Assembly (NCBI RefSeq): GCF_030070105.1
Contig: NZ_JASJOO010000002.1
Location: forward strand, 124,001-188,000
From: Bermanella sp. WJH001
Lineage (GTDB): Bacteria > Pseudomonadota > Gammaproteobacteria > Pseudomonadales > Oceanobacteraceae
Reading direction: 5' to 3'
DNA: 64,000 bases
Shown in pieces: positions 45,224 through 55,529 of this stretch (within the stretch, counting starts at the first letter, position 1; each line of letters begins with the position of its first letter). Under the pieces are notes generated by a model, which saw nothing but the letters and a program-made list of their open reading frames with translations, had not been told where the DNA came from and searched no databases. The position numbers were made by a program, and so were the translations under genes.

Positions 45224-47845
45224 ATGGGTGATTTAAGCAAACAGATCCTGCCCGTTAATATTGAAGACGAGCTGAAACAGTCCTATATGGATTACGCCAT
45301 GAGTGTAATCGTAGGCCGAGCTTTGCCTGATGTTCGCGATGGTCTAAAACCAGTTCACCGCCGTGTGTTACACGCAATGAATGTTCTAGGAAACGACTGG
45401 AATAAAGCCTATAAAAAATCTGCCCGTGTTGTGGGTGATGTAATCGGTAAGTATCACCCTCATGGTGATAGTGCGGTATACGACACCATTGTTCGAATGG
45501 CTCAGCCATTTGCTATGCGTTATATGTTGGTGGATGGTCAAGGTAACTTCGGTTCGGTTGATGGCGATAGCGCGGCAGCGATGCGTTATACCGAAGTACG
45601 TATGGATAAGCTTGCCCATGAAATGCTGGCTGACATTGATAAAGAAACCGTTGATTTTGTTGATAACTATGACGGCACAGAACAGATCCCTGAAGTGTTG
45701 CCAACACGTATCCCTGCTTTACTTGTAAACGGCTCTAGTGGTATTGCCGTTGGTATGGCCACCAATATCCCACCTCATAACTTAACTGAAGTATTGAATG
45801 GTTGTTTGGCGCTTATTGAAAACCCAGATTTATCCATCGATGAGTTGATGCAATATATCTCTGGCCCAGATTTCCCAACAGCGGGTTTGATTAATGGTCG
45901 TGACGGTATTGTTGAAGCTTACCGCACTGGCCGTGGTCGTGTACAAATGCGTGCTCGCCATCATTTTGAGATGGATGATAAAAGCGGTAAAGAATCGATT
46001 ATTTTTACTGAGATCCCATATCAGGTGAACAAAGCTCGCTTGATTGAGAAAATTGCTGAGCTAGTTAAAGAGAAAAAATTAGAAGGTATTACTGAATTAC
46101 GTGATGAGTCTGATAAAGACGGCATGCGTATTGTTGTTGAACTTCGCCGTAATGAAGTGCCTGAAGTTGTACTGAATAACCTATTTGCTCAAACTCAATT
46201 GCAAACCGTATTTGGTATAAATACGGTTGCTTTGGTTGATGGTCAGCCAAAAATTCTTAACCTTAAAGATATGCTTGAGGCGTTTGTTCGCCACCGCCGT
46301 GAAGTGGTAACGCGCCGCACAATTTTTGAACTTCGTAAGGCTCGTGAGCGTGGACATATATTAGAAGGCTTAACCGTTGCCCTGTCTAATATTGATCCGG
46401 TTATTGCTGCGATCAAGGCTTCTCCAGGTGCGGCTGAGGCGAAAGAAAAGCTAATTAATACACCTTGGCAGCCAGGCGATGTGCTTGAAATGCTTGAGCG
46501 TGCAGGGTCTGATGCTTGTCGTCCTGATCATCTTGAGCCTCAGTTTGGTTTCCGCGATGGCATGTATTATATGTCTCCTGTTCAAGCGCAAGCTATTCTT
46601 GATATGCGCTTACAAAAGTTGACTGGCTTAGAGCATGAGAAGCTAATTGACGAATACAAAATTAAAGTTGAAGAAATTGCTGAATATCTTGAAATATTAG
46701 CAAGCCAAGAGCGCCTAATGGCAGTGATTCGTGAAGAGCTTGAAAATGTTCGCAGTGAATATGGTGATGAGCGTCGCACTGAAATTGTGGCTACTCGTCG
46801 TCACCTAACTCTTGAAGACTTAATCGCTGAAGAAGATATGGTTGTAACCTTGTCTCATGGTGGTTATGCGAAAATCCAGCCAATTACCGATTACCAAGCG
46901 CAAAAACGTGGTGGTCGTGGTAAGTCTGCCTCTGCCATAAAAGATGAGGATTTCATTGAGCATCTGCTGATTGCCAGTACGCACGATACGATTCTTTGTT
47001 TCAGTAATCGCGGTAAAGTGTATTGGTTGAAAGTGTATGATATTCCAGTGGCTTCACGTCAAAGCCGTGGTCGCCCTGTGGTGAATCTTCTGCCTTTAGA
47101 AGCGGATGAGCGTATTACGACCATCCTGCCAATTCGTGAATACACCGAAGGTCATTACATCTTTATGGCCACCGAGAAAGGTACCGTTAAGAAAACGGAT
47201 TTAACCGCTTTCTCTCGTCAGCGTTCCAGTGGTTTGATTGCACTTGAGCTGGATGAAGACGACACATTGATGGGCGCTGCCATAACGGATGGCACGAAAG
47301 ACATCTTATTGATGAGTGATGGCGGTAAAGCCGTTCGTTTTGCTGAAGAGAATGTTCGTAAGATGGGCCGCACAGCGCGTGGTGTTCGTGGTATTAAATT
47401 GGCTGAAGGGCAAACAGTTGTATCGCTTATTATTCCTGAAGAAGGTGGAACGTTATTAACGGCCAGTGAGAAAGGCTATGGTAAGCGTACTGATATCACT
47501 GAATTCCCAACTAAAGGACGCGGTACTCAAGGCGTAATCGGTATGGTTGTGAATGATCGTAACGGTAAGTTAGTGGGTGCGGTGCAAGTGCATGATGGTC
47601 ATGAAATTATGTTGATTAGTGATCAGGGTACTTTGGTGCGCACACGCGTAAGTGAAGTTTCTACGCTAGGTCGTAATACTCAAGGCGTGACTTTGATTAA
47701 AGTGCAAGAAGGAGAGCGCTTAGTGGGTGTTGCTCCAATCTTGGATGCCGATGACGAATTTGCTCATGAGACTTCTGTGGATTCCGACGCGCAAGTGGAT
47801 TCGGATGCGAATCTTGATCAGCCTGATGCACAAGGAGATGCATAG
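45224..47845 (+). CDS. gyrA: DNA gyrase subunit A
   Basis: Type IIA topoisomerase subunit of 873 residues that breaks and rejoins DNA during negative supercoiling. Catalytic Y122 (MRYTE) and R121 are in place and the GyrA-box QKRGGRGK lies near 565. The quinolone-resistance region keeps the sensitive residues S83 and D87 ([10 protein letters not shown]), same numbering as E. coli. Six beta-pinwheel repeats follow and an acidic tail rich in D/A/Q ends the protein. The next gene starts 3 bp after its stop. Confidence 0.98.
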   Translation: MGDLSKQILPVNIEDELKQSYMDYAMSVIVGRALPDVRDGLKPVHRRVLHAMNVLGNDWNKAYKKSARVVGDVIGKYHPHGDSAVYDTIVRMAQPFAMRYMLVDGQGNFGSVDGDSAAAMRYTEVRMDKLAHEMLADIDKETVDFVDNYDGTEQIPEVLPTRIPALLVNGSSGIAVGMATNIPPHNLTEVLNGCLALIENPDLSIDELMQYISGPDFPTAGLINGRDGIVEAYRTGRGRVQMRARHHFEMDDKSGKESIIFTEIPYQVNKARLIEKIAELVKEKKLEGITELRDESDKDGMRIVVELRRNEVPEVVLNNLFAQTQLQTVFGINTVALVDGQPKILNLKDMLEAFVRHRREVVTRRTIFELRKARERGHILEGLTVALSNIDPVIAAIKASPGAAEAKEKLINTPWQPGDVLEMLERAGSDACRPDHLEPQFGFRDGMYYMSPVQAQAILDMRLQKLTGLEHEKLIDEYKIKVEEIAEYLEILASQERLMAVIREELENVRSEYGDERRTEIVATRRHLTLEDLIAEEDMVVTLSHGGYAKIQPITDYQAQKRGGRGKSASAIKDEDFIEHLLIASTHDTILCFSNRGKVYWLKVYDIPVASRQSRGRPVVNLLPLEADERITTILPIREYTEGHYIFMATEKGTVKKTDLTAFSRQRSSGLIALELDEDDTLMGAAITDGTKDILLMSDGGKAVRFAEENVRKMGRTARGVRGIKLAEGQTVVSLIIPEEGGTLLTASEKGYGKRTDITEFPTKGRGTQGVIGMVVNDRNGKLVGAVQVHDGHEIMLISDQGTLVRTRVSEVSTLGRNTQGVTLIKVQEGERLVGVAPILDADDEFAHETSVDSDAQVDSDANLDQPDAQGDA

Positions 47846-47848
47846 AGT

Positions 47849-48961
47849 ATGAGTCTTGAAGAAAAAAATACATTGAATGCTCTTGCAGTTGATTCTGTAA
47901 GAGATGATGAAATTGATTTGTTTGATCTTTGGGATGACATAGTAGAAGAAAAGCTTTGGGTGTTTATAGGCTTTTTTGCTTGTGTCGTTTTGGCGTCCAT
48001 TTACCTCTTGAAAGCCACTGAGATTTTTCAAACACAGGTGGTGATTAAGCCGGCCTCTGCAAATAGTGTTGTTGAGTTAAATGTTCCTCAGCTTGAAGGT
48101 ATTTATTCAAAGACAGTTGATGAGGCGTTCTCTGATGCGCGTTCTGCGTTGCTTTCTAAAGAGTACCGTCGCAACTTTTACGAAGCCTATATTGATGAAA
48201 TAAAAGCTGTAAAAGGTGTTTATGATGAGCGTTTAACTGAAGCACAAAACTTCGCCGCCTTTGATAAGTTATTTTCGTCAAAGGTATCGGGTGCTAAAGA
48301 TGTTGAAATCTATGTTCAAGTGAGTTTTGAGTTGTCGGATGCTAAAAAAGCAGCTGATTTACTGAATGCTTATACTGACTTTTCGTTGGCAGCAAAGCTA
48401 GGTGATGTAAAAGAAACAATAGATAGCAAGGTGGCCGCTCAGGTTGGCAAGCTTGAATATGATGCCAAGCAACTACGTGAGCAATATAAAGGTGAGCAGA
48501 CACGTCGTAATTTAATGCTGAAAGAGGCATATGAAATTGCTAAAGCAGTGGGCCAAACTCAGCCTTTATTTAGTAAGAGTGAAATAGTTGGCACCTATGA
48601 GCCACCACTGTATATGTTTGGTACTAATGCACTGAAAGCTGAAGAAAAAGCGATTAAAAATAGAGATGGCCTAGCTAAAGCATTGCCTTATGGTGAAGAT
48701 CATTTTATCGATAAGCTGCCAGAGCTTTTATTTAAAATTGATCAGCTTAAGTCTCTAGAGGTCGATTATTCCAAAGTTAATTTAGCTGTCATTGATGAAT
48801 CTGCAATTGTACCGATTGGTGCTATTAAGCCTAAAAAACTTTTGATTGTCGCTTTGGCCTGTGTGGCTGGTGTGTTTGTTGGTTTGATGATGGCGTTGTT
48901 GATGGCTGCATTTCATCGTCATAAAGAAAAAATTAAATCTAAGATTAGGTCTCGTCGCTGA
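47849..48961 (+). CDS. Wzz-family polysaccharide chain-length determinant
   Basis: Inner-membrane protein of 370 residues with helices at about 32-51 and 335-358 bracketing a large periplasmic, coiled-coil-rich domain, the plan of Wzz/PCP1 proteins. The N-terminus has IDLFDLWDDIVEEK; after TM2 comes a short, strongly basic tail with no tyrosine-kinase domain. It sets the length of O-antigen or capsule chains made by a Wzy pathway. Probably co-transcribed with gyrA (3-bp gap; its likely Shine-Dalgarno AGGAG lies inside the gyrA 3' end). Functionally it belongs with the polysaccharide genes 8 kb downstream. Confidence 0.85.
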   Translation: MSLEEKNTLNALAVDSVRDDEIDLFDLWDDIVEEKLWVFIGFFACVVLASIYLLKATEIFQTQVVIKPASANSVVELNVPQLEGIYSKTVDEAFSDARSALLSKEYRRNFYEAYIDEIKAVKGVYDERLTEAQNFAAFDKLFSSKVSGAKDVEIYVQVSFELSDAKKAADLLNAYTDFSLAAKLGDVKETIDSKVAAQVGKLEYDAKQLREQYKGEQTRRNLMLKEAYEIAKAVGQTQPLFSKSEIVGTYEPPLYMFGTNALKAEEKAIKNRDGLAKALPYGEDHFIDKLPELLFKIDQLKSLEVDYSKVNLAVIDESAIVPIGAIKPKKLLIVALACVAGVFVGLMMALLMAAFHRHKEKIKSKIRSRR

Positions 48962-49014
48962 GCTTGATTGTTTCTTAAATATTGTGAAGGTTAGGCGAAA
49001 GCCTGAATAGATGT

Positions 49015-50097
49015 ATGGCTCGAGTTTATAATTTTTGTGCAGGCCCAGCGGCTTTGCCGACAGCTGTTTTAGAAAAGGCGTCTTCTGAGATGCTGAACTG
49101 GAATGATAAAGGCCTATCTGTAATGGAAATGTCTCATCGAAGTGATGAGTATGTGTCTATTGCGAAAAAAGCTGAGCAAGATCTGCGTGATTTATTAACC
49201 ATTCCTGATAACTATAAAGTGTTGTTTATGCAGGGTGGGGCGACGGCTCAATTTGCAATGATTCCTATGAATTTATTGCGCGGTAAAAACACGGCTGATT
49301 ATATTAATACAGGTCAGTGGTCTGAAAAGGCAATCAAAGAAGCTAAGCATTATTGTGATGTAAATGTTGTTGCAAGTTCTGAAGATAAGAATTTCTCGTA
49401 TGCGCCTGCTCAGTCAGATTTAAAGTTAAACCCTGATGCTGCTTATGTGCATTACACCCCTAATGAGACCATTGGTGGTGTTGAGTTTGATTACATTCCT
49501 GATACGGGTGATGTGCCGTTAGTGGCTGATTTTTCTTCGAGTATTTTGAGTGAAGAGCTTGATGTTTCTAAGTTTGGATTGATATACGCAGGTGCGCAAA
49601 AAAACATTGGCCCAGCAGGTCTGTGTATTGTCATTGTGCGTGAGGATTTACTTGGGGATACGATTACAGGCACACCAACCGCGATGGATTATAAAGTCGC
49701 GGCTGATAACGAGTCTATGTATAACACACCGGCTACCTATTCATGGTACTTGGCGGGCCTTGTTTTTGATTGGCTGAAGCAGCAGGGTGGTGTTGATGCT
49801 ATGGCCAAAGTGAATGCTCGTAAAGCGCAAAAACTTTATGAATATATTGATAATAGCGGTTTTTATGCGAACCCTGTGGCAGTAAATAATCGTTCTCGTA
49901 TGAATGTTCCTTTTACTTTAAAAAATTCTGCATTAGATGGTTTGTTTTTGTCACAAGCGGATCAGGCGGGCTTGTTAAACCTAAAAGGGCATAGAAGTGT
50001 TGGTGGTATGCGAGCCAGTATTTATAACGCAGTAACTGAAAGTGCAGTGGATGCTTTGATTGCATTCATGCAAGAATTTGCCAGTCAAAACGGATAA
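49015..50097 (+). CDS. serC: phosphoserine aminotransferase
   Basis: PLP enzyme of 360 residues for serine synthesis (3-phosphohydroxypyruvate to phosphoserine), also used in pyridoxal phosphate synthesis. The PLP lysine is K196 in [11 protein letters not shown]; the N-terminus [11 protein letters not shown] and [15 protein letters not shown] near the C-terminus are signature segments. The in-frame ATG at 49015 is used; an ATG four bases upstream is out of frame. First gene of the serC-pheA-hisC-tyrA/aroA aromatic/serine run. Confidence 0.97.
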   Translation: MARVYNFCAGPAALPTAVLEKASSEMLNWNDKGLSVMEMSHRSDEYVSIAKKAEQDLRDLLTIPDNYKVLFMQGGATAQFAMIPMNLLRGKNTADYINTGQWSEKAIKEAKHYCDVNVVASSEDKNFSYAPAQSDLKLNPDAAYVHYTPNETIGGVEFDYIPDTGDVPLVADFSSSILSEELDVSKFGLIYAGAQKNIGPAGLCIVIVREDLLGDTITGTPTAMDYKVAADNESMYNTPATYSWYLAGLVFDWLKQQGGVDAMAKVNARKAQKLYEYIDNSGFYANPVAVNNRSRMNVPFTLKNSALDGLFLSQADQAGLLNLKGHRSVGGMRASIYNAVTESAVDALIAFMQEFASQNG

Positions 50098-50107
50098 CCT
50101 TTTCGTA

Positions 50108-51196
50108 ATGAGTGAAGAACAAGAATTAGGTGTACTGCGCGACCAAATTGATGCTCTTGATCAAAATATTCAAAAATTGATTAATGAGCGTGCAAAGTGC
50201 GCGCAAAATGTTGCCCATGTTAAAGAGAAGTACTCAAACGGTGAGGCTATTAAGTTTTATCGTCCTGAGCGAGAAGCTCAGGTGTTGCGCAAGGTAATGG
50301 ATCGAAATGAAGGGCCTATCGCCAATGAAGATATGGCTCGATTATTTCGTGAGGTTATGTCCATTTGTTTGGCATTAGAAGAACCATTGAAGGTTGCTTT
50401 TCTTGGTCCAGATGGGACGTTTACTCAGGCAGCGGCACTTAAACATTTTGGTCATAGTGTGCAATGCGAAAGTCAGGTATCCATCGCAGATGTGTTTCGT
50501 GAAGTTGCTGCAGGTTCGGTGAATTATGGGGTGGTTCCTGTTGAGAACTCCACCGAGGGTGTGGTAACTCATACTTTAGATAGTTTTGCTGAGTCTTCAT
50601 TGCAAATTTGTGGTGAGGTTGCACTGCGAATTCATCATCATTTTTTGAGTAATGAATCTAACGATCAGATCCAGAAGGTTTATAGTCACCCACAATCATT
50701 AGCTCAGTGTCGTCAGTGGCTTGATACCCATTGGCCTAATATCGAAAGAATAGCGGTAAGCTCTAATGCTGAGGCAGCAAAAAGAGCGGCAAAAGAGCCT
50801 AATGCAGCAGCTATTGCAGGTGATGCAGCGGCACAGCTTTATGCCATTAGTGCTTTGGCGAATAATATCGAAGATATGCCGGATAATACCACGCGCTTTT
50901 TGATTATTGGTGTTGATAAGACGCAATCTTGTGGTGATGATAAAACCTCTATCATGGTTTCAAGTCGTAATCAGCCAGGTGCGCTTTACCATGTGTTGGA
51001 GCCCTTTCATAAGGCGGGTGTGAGTCTGACTCGTATTGAAACTCGCCCATCACGCAGTGGTGCTTGGAATTATAATTTCTTCATTGATTTTGAAGGCCAC
51101 TTTGAAGATGAAGGCATTCAAGCTGTGTTAGAAAAAGTGGGTGCTGCTGCTTCTGATTTAAAAATATTAGGTTCATACCCTAAAGCGGTATTGTGA
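50108..51196 (+). CDS. pheA: bifunctional chorismate mutase/prephenate dehydratase
   Basis: P-protein of 362 residues for phenylalanine synthesis. Chorismate mutase domain about 1-90 (LRDQIDALDQNIQKLINERA), prephenate dehydratase about 95-275 (FLGPDGTFTQAA; ENSTEGVV; NTTRFLIIG), ACT regulatory domain about 285-360 (RPSRSGAWNYNFFIDFEG). Start set at the ATG at 50108, 10 bp after serC, because the mutase helix begins right after it; an upstream extension into serC is unlikely. Phenylalanine feedback through the ACT domain is expected. Confidence 0.95.
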   Translation: MSEEQELGVLRDQIDALDQNIQKLINERAKCAQNVAHVKEKYSNGEAIKFYRPEREAQVLRKVMDRNEGPIANEDMARLFREVMSICLALEEPLKVAFLGPDGTFTQAAALKHFGHSVQCESQVSIADVFREVAAGSVNYGVVPVENSTEGVVTHTLDSFAESSLQICGEVALRIHHHFLSNESNDQIQKVYSHPQSLAQCRQWLDTHWPNIERIAVSSNAEAAKRAAKEPNAAAIAGDAAAQLYAISALANNIEDMPDNTTRFLIIGVDKTQSCGDDKTSIMVSSRNQPGALYHVLEPFHKAGVSLTRIETRPSRSGAWNYNFFIDFEGHFEDEGIQAVLEKVGAAASDLKILGSYPKAVL

Positions 51197-51236
51197 ATTC
51201 TGTGAGTCTATAAATAGCGGTTTTCGAGATAATTAC

Positions 51237-52346
51237 ATGACGATTGATTTTTCAAAGTACGCAGTATCCGGTATTACCAAGTTGAGTCCTTATCAGCCAG
51301 GCAAGCCTATCGATGAGCTTGCTCGTGAGTTTGGCCTTAATCCTAGTGAAATTGTCAAACTTGCTAGTAATGAAAACCCTTTAGGGCCGAGTTCAAAAGC
51401 ACTTGCGGCAATTGAAAAGGAGCTAAAAGATTTAACCCGATATCCTGATGGTAATGGTTTTGAGCTTAAAAAAACGCTGAGTGAAAAGCTTGGTGTGAGT
51501 ACTAAGCAAATTACTTTGGGTAATGGTTCTAGTGATATTCTTGAATTTATTGTTAAAACATTTGTAAACCCTGGTGAAGAAGTTATTGTTTCGCAGCATG
51601 CTTTTGCAATTTATGGGTTAGTGACCCAAATGCAAAATGGTAAGACTGTTCAGGTGCCCGCTAAAAACTGGGGGCATGATCTTCAAGCTATGGTTGATGC
51701 TGTTACTGAAAAAACAAAAATCATCTTTGTAACCAATCCAAATAATCCAACGGGTACTTACAATACTAAGGCTCAGCTGGATGCATTTTTATCTCAGGTT
51801 CCAAGTCATATAATTGTCTTATTGGATGAAGCTTATTTTGAGTATGTCGATAAGCCAGACTATCCAAATGGTATTGATTACCTGAAAGCTTATCCAAATT
51901 TAGTGGTGACTCGAACTTTCTCTAAGGCCTATGGGTTAGCTTCTTTACGCGTAGGTTATGGTGTGAGTAGTGAGCAGCTTGCGGACTTAATGAATCGTGT
52001 GCGACCGCCTTTCAATGTAGATTCTTTGGCCTTGGCAGCAGCGGTTGCCTGTTTAAAAGATGAAAATTATGTTCGTCAGAGTAAAGAGCTGAATGATCAA
52101 GGTATGTCGCAATTAGAGGCGGGTTTTGATCAATTAAATGTTAACTGGATCCCTTCAGTTGGTAATTTTATCTGCTTTGAAATTCCAAATCGTGCGATGG
52201 ATATTTTCCAAGGTTTACTGGCTAGGGGAGTAATTGTAAGGCCTGTTGCTAATTATGAAATGCCGAACTTCTTGCGTGTTTCTATTGGCACTCAGCAAGA
52301 AAATCAACGTTTCTTGCTTGAACTGAAGGACTTATTGGCAGGGTAA
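51237..52346 (+). CDS. hisC: histidinol-phosphate/aromatic aminotransferase
   Basis: Fold-type I PLP aminotransferase of 369 residues. PLP lysine K230 in RTFSKAYGLASLRVGYG; ASNENPLGPS and PNNPTG segments are typical of HisC. Located between pheA and tyrA-aroA, this is the HisC2-type copy that can act on imidazoleacetol phosphate and on aromatic keto acids. Its stop overlaps the next start (TAATG). Confidence 0.93.
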   Translation: MTIDFSKYAVSGITKLSPYQPGKPIDELAREFGLNPSEIVKLASNENPLGPSSKALAAIEKELKDLTRYPDGNGFELKKTLSEKLGVSTKQITLGNGSSDILEFIVKTFVNPGEEVIVSQHAFAIYGLVTQMQNGKTVQVPAKNWGHDLQAMVDAVTEKTKIIFVTNPNNPTGTYNTKAQLDAFLSQVPSHIIVLLDEAYFEYVDKPDYPNGIDYLKAYPNLVVTRTFSKAYGLASLRVGYGVSSEQLADLMNRVRPPFNVDSLALAAAVACLKDENYVRQSKELNDQGMSQLEAGFDQLNVNWIPSVGNFICFEIPNRAMDIFQGLLARGVIVRPVANYEMPNFLRVSIGTQQENQRFLLELKDLLAG

Positions 52347-54568
52347 TGACAAATTCAATCTCACGAATTGCTATTATCGGCCTTGGTTTAATCGGGGGGT
52401 CTTGGGTTTTCTCGTTAAGGGAAAAACGCCCTGATATATCAGTGGTGGGTTTTGACCGTAATGTGGACTCCATGGAGCAAGCTAAATCTCTGGGAGTTAT
52501 TGATGAGTTTGCATTTACAGCACGTGAAGCGGTTGCCAATGCAGATTTAATCATTTTATCTGTGCCTATTTTAGCAGTGCGTGAACTTTTGGATGAAATA
52601 AAACCAGCCTTATCTAATGATGTCATTTTGACTGATGTTGGTAGTGTTAAAGGTTGTGTGGCTAAAGATATTTGTGATGTTTTTGGGGCGCCGCTACCTA
52701 ATTTTGTTTTAGGTCATCCTATCGCAGGGAGTGAGAAGAGTGGTATCCAAGCTGTAGATCCTCTTCTTTTTAAAAATCATAAAGTCATTATTACACCTCT
52801 CGAAGAAACAAACCCTGAGGCTGTAAAAGTTGTTTCTGAGCTATGGGCGTTAGTTGGCGCAAAAGTTGAATTGATGAATGTTGCCCATCATGACGAAGTG
52901 CTAGCTGCGACCAGTCATTTGCCGCATTTATTGGCATATTCATTAGTTGATACGCTTGCTCACAATCATGAAAATAAAGAAATTTTCAATTATGCAGCGG
53001 GCGGTTTCAGAGATTTTACCCGTATAGCCGCCAGTAGCCCAAAGATGTGGCACGACATTTTTACAGCTAATAAGCAGGCCGTGCTTGACGCATTGGATCT
53101 ATTTACCCATGATTTGGGCCAATTAAGACAAGCCGTTGCCGAATCGGATAGTACAGCCATGATGGGGGTGTTTACCCGAGCCAAGGTTGCACGTGATCAT
53201 TTTTCTAAAATATTGGCCCGCAGAGCCTATGTGGAACCTATGAAAACTCAACAAATAAATTACATTGCAAACCCAGGCGGAAGTCTGAGTGGTACGTTTA
53301 GAGTGCCTGGTGATAAATCAATCAGTCACCGTTCAATTATGCTAGGTTCGTTGGCAAATGGTACAACTGAAGTGTCTGGTTTCTTGGAAGGTGAGGATAG
53401 TCTCGCTACTCTTCAAGCTTTTCGTGATATGGGGGTCGTAATAGAAGGGCCTCATCGCGGGCGTGTCATAATTCATGGTGTTGGCTTACACGGGCTGCAG
53501 GTTCCACCAAATACCTTGTATTTAGGGAATTCGGGTACCTCTATGCGATTGCTGGCTGGTTTAATGGCTGGTCAAAAATTCGATGTAGAGATGACAGGAG
53601 ATGAATCCCTTTCAAAGCGTCCTATGAATCGAGTTGCAAATCCATTGCGTGAAATGGGCGCTGAGATTGATACAGCAGCTGAGGGTCGCCCACCTATGCA
53701 TATTAAAGGTGATAAGCCACTTAAAGGTATTACCTATACATTACCTATGGCCAGTGCTCAGGTTAAATCTTGTTTGCTGTTAGCGGGTTTGTATGCAGAT
53801 GGCGAAACAGTTGTGACTGAACCTGCTCCTACTCGAGATCATACTGAGCGAATGTTGAAAGGCTTTGGATATGATGTGCAAGTTAATGGTGATACCGTGA
53901 CAGTTAAGTCTGGTGGGCAATTAACGGCAACGAACATCGATGTTCCTGCGGATATATCTTCGGCTACATTTTTCATGGTAGCTGCGAGTATTGCCCCAGG
54001 AAGTGATATTACCTTAGAGCATGTTGGTATAAACCCAACACGAATCGGTATTATTAATATTCTGCGTCTAATGGGTGCCAATTTACAGTTATTGAATGAA
54101 CGTGAAGTGGGTGGTGAGCCTGTGGCTGATATTCGCATTCAATATGCTCAGCTTAAGGGAATAGATATCCCTGAAGATCAAGTGCCGTTAGCAATTGATG
54201 AGTTTCCCGCTATTTTTATTGCTGCTGCTTGTGCCCAGGGTAAAACCACATTAACCGGTGCAGAAGAGTTACGTGTTAAAGAAAGTGATCGCATACAGGC
54301 AATGGTTGATGGTTTGCAAATTCTTGGTGTTGATATCAAGGGCACTGAAGATGGTGCGATTATTAATGGTTTTGGCGTTGAAGGTGCCTTTGGTGGTGGT
54401 GAAATCGTGACTCATCATGATCATCGAATCGCTATGTCTTTTGCTGTTGCTTCTTTAAGGGCAGCTAAGCCAATTAAAATTCTGGATTGTGCAAATGTTG
54501 CAACGTCTTTCCCAGGTTTTATTGAATTATCTCAAAATAGTGGCATGAATGTGGCGATAGAGTCATAA
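52346..54568 (+). CDS. aroA: fused prephenate/cyclohexadienyl dehydrogenase and EPSP synthase
   Basis: Bifunctional protein of 740 residues. TyrA part about 1-290 (NAD motif GLGLIGGSW at 12-20; GHPIAGSEKSG; LPHLLAYSLVD). EPSP synthase part about 305-740 (VPGDKSISHRSIMLGSLANG; LYLGNSGTSMRLLAGL; EFPAIFIAAACAQG; HHDHRIAMSFAVASL). It makes tyrosine precursor from prephenate and EPSP from shikimate 3-phosphate and PEP. The tyrA-aroA fusion is typical of pseudomonads and relatives and helps place the organism. Translationally coupled to hisC. Confidence 0.96.
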   Translation: MTNSISRIAIIGLGLIGGSWVFSLREKRPDISVVGFDRNVDSMEQAKSLGVIDEFAFTAREAVANADLIILSVPILAVRELLDEIKPALSNDVILTDVGSVKGCVAKDICDVFGAPLPNFVLGHPIAGSEKSGIQAVDPLLFKNHKVIITPLEETNPEAVKVVSELWALVGAKVELMNVAHHDEVLAATSHLPHLLAYSLVDTLAHNHENKEIFNYAAGGFRDFTRIAASSPKMWHDIFTANKQAVLDALDLFTHDLGQLRQAVAESDSTAMMGVFTRAKVARDHFSKILARRAYVEPMKTQQINYIANPGGSLSGTFRVPGDKSISHRSIMLGSLANGTTEVSGFLEGEDSLATLQAFRDMGVVIEGPHRGRVIIHGVGLHGLQVPPNTLYLGNSGTSMRLLAGLMAGQKFDVEMTGDESLSKRPMNRVANPLREMGAEIDTAAEGRPPMHIKGDKPLKGITYTLPMASAQVKSCLLLAGLYADGETVVTEPAPTRDHTERMLKGFGYDVQVNGDTVTVKSGGQLTATNIDVPADISSATFFMVAASIAPGSDITLEHVGINPTRIGIINILRLMGANLQLLNEREVGGEPVADIRIQYAQLKGIDIPEDQVPLAIDEFPAIFIAAACAQGKTTLTGAEELRVKESDRIQAMVDGLQILGVDIKGTEDGAIINGFGVEGAFGGGEIVTHHDHRIAMSFAVASLRAAKPIKILDCANVATSFPGFIELSQNSGMNVAIES

Positions 54569-54647
54569 GCCTCTATTAATGTGCTCAAAGTTATCTTTTT
54601 GAGTGTTAAAGAATAACAAGCCACTTGCTTGGCTATAAGGAAACAAC

Positions 54648-55337
54648 ATGAGTCAGGTTAAGTCGGTACCTGTGTTGACGATTGATGGCCCGGGTGGGGC
54701 TGGTAAGGGCACCATTTGCTACATGATAGCCAAGAAGCTGGGCTGGCATTTGTTGGATAGTGGTGCGCTGTATCGATTAACTGCGGTAGCCGCCCAAAAA
54801 CATGGGGTTGAGTTAGATAACGAAAGCTCGGTTGCGGTTCTAGCGAAACATCTTGATGTGCAGTTTATTCCCCAAGAAGATGGTTTAGTGAATACCATTT
54901 TAGAGGGCGAGGATGTAAGCCAAGATATTCGTACTGAGGCGGTTGGCTCAATGGCAAGCAAAGTTGCAGCACTTCCACAGGTGCGCCAAGCCTTGCTTGA
55001 GCGCCAGCGTGACTTTGCTCAGGCACCTGGTGTAGTAGCAGATGGTCGCGATATGGGGACGGTGGTTTTCCCTGATGCGCCAGTTAAGATTTATTTGACT
55101 GCTTCCGCAGAAGAGCGTGCAAAGCGTCGCTTTTTGCAGCTTCAGGAGAAGGGTTTGGATGCTGATGTAGTAGAAATACTAGCGGACATTCAAGAGCGTG
55201 ATGAGCGTGATATGAATCGCGAGGTTGCGCCTCTTAAGCCTGCTCAAGATGCCTTGGTTGTTGAGTGCACCAACATGACAATTGAGCAAGTACTTGATGT
55301 GGTTGTCACTGAATTGAAGCGTAATAGCTTACTTTAG
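54648..55337 (+). CDS. cmk: cytidylate kinase
   Basis: CMP/dCMP kinase of 229 residues. P-loop GPGGAGKGT, then LLDSGALYR and [14 protein letters not shown] are all family signatures. It returns CMP from RNA turnover and lipid or polysaccharide synthesis to the nucleotide pool. Start with AAGGAAAC about 6 bases upstream. Always near rpsA in gammaproteobacteria. Confidence 0.97.
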   Translation: MSQVKSVPVLTIDGPGGAGKGTICYMIAKKLGWHLLDSGALYRLTAVAAQKHGVELDNESSVAVLAKHLDVQFIPQEDGLVNTILEGEDVSQDIRTEAVGSMASKVAALPQVRQALLERQRDFAQAPGVVADGRDMGTVVFPDAPVKIYLTASAEERAKRRFLQLQEKGLDADVVEILADIQERDERDMNREVAPLKPAQDALVVECTNMTIEQVLDVVVTELKRNSLL

Positions 55338-55363
55338 AGGCATTTTGCAGTTGTGAATCTATG

Positions 55364-55399
55364 AGCGATTACCATAAGTGGTTAATCGCTTGGTTTTTT
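55364..55399 (+). terminator. intrinsic terminator after cmk
   Basis: Stem AGCGATT...CCA (55364-55374) with TGG...AATCGCT (55379-55390), one bulged base, 4-base loop, then TGGTTTTTT. It overlaps the -35 element of the rpsA promoter. Confidence 0.75.
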
Positions 55400-55418
55400 C
55401 AAAAATCCCCTGTATAAT
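55390..55418 (+). promoter_or_regulatory. rpsA promoter
   Basis: TTGGTT (55390-55395), 17-bp spacer, TATAAT (55413-55418). It would give a leader of about 105 nt before the rpsA ATG. The leader carries GGA triplets (CGGAACGACGGAC near 55460-55473) and no strong Shine-Dalgarno, as expected for an autoregulated S1 mRNA. Confidence 0.7.
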
Positions 55419-55529
55419 CCACGCCCAATTCTATCTGTGTGCGTCAACCCTTGCCAGGTGCGGAACGACGGACACATATTTAAACAGACCCATTAACTGG
55501 CATAATGGTTGAAACCTCTAGGTAATTTA

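Noticed and set aside
47720-48031. Open frame across the gyrA-wzz junction on the minus strand
   Set aside because: Antisense to two well supported genes, low-complexity product, no start signal.
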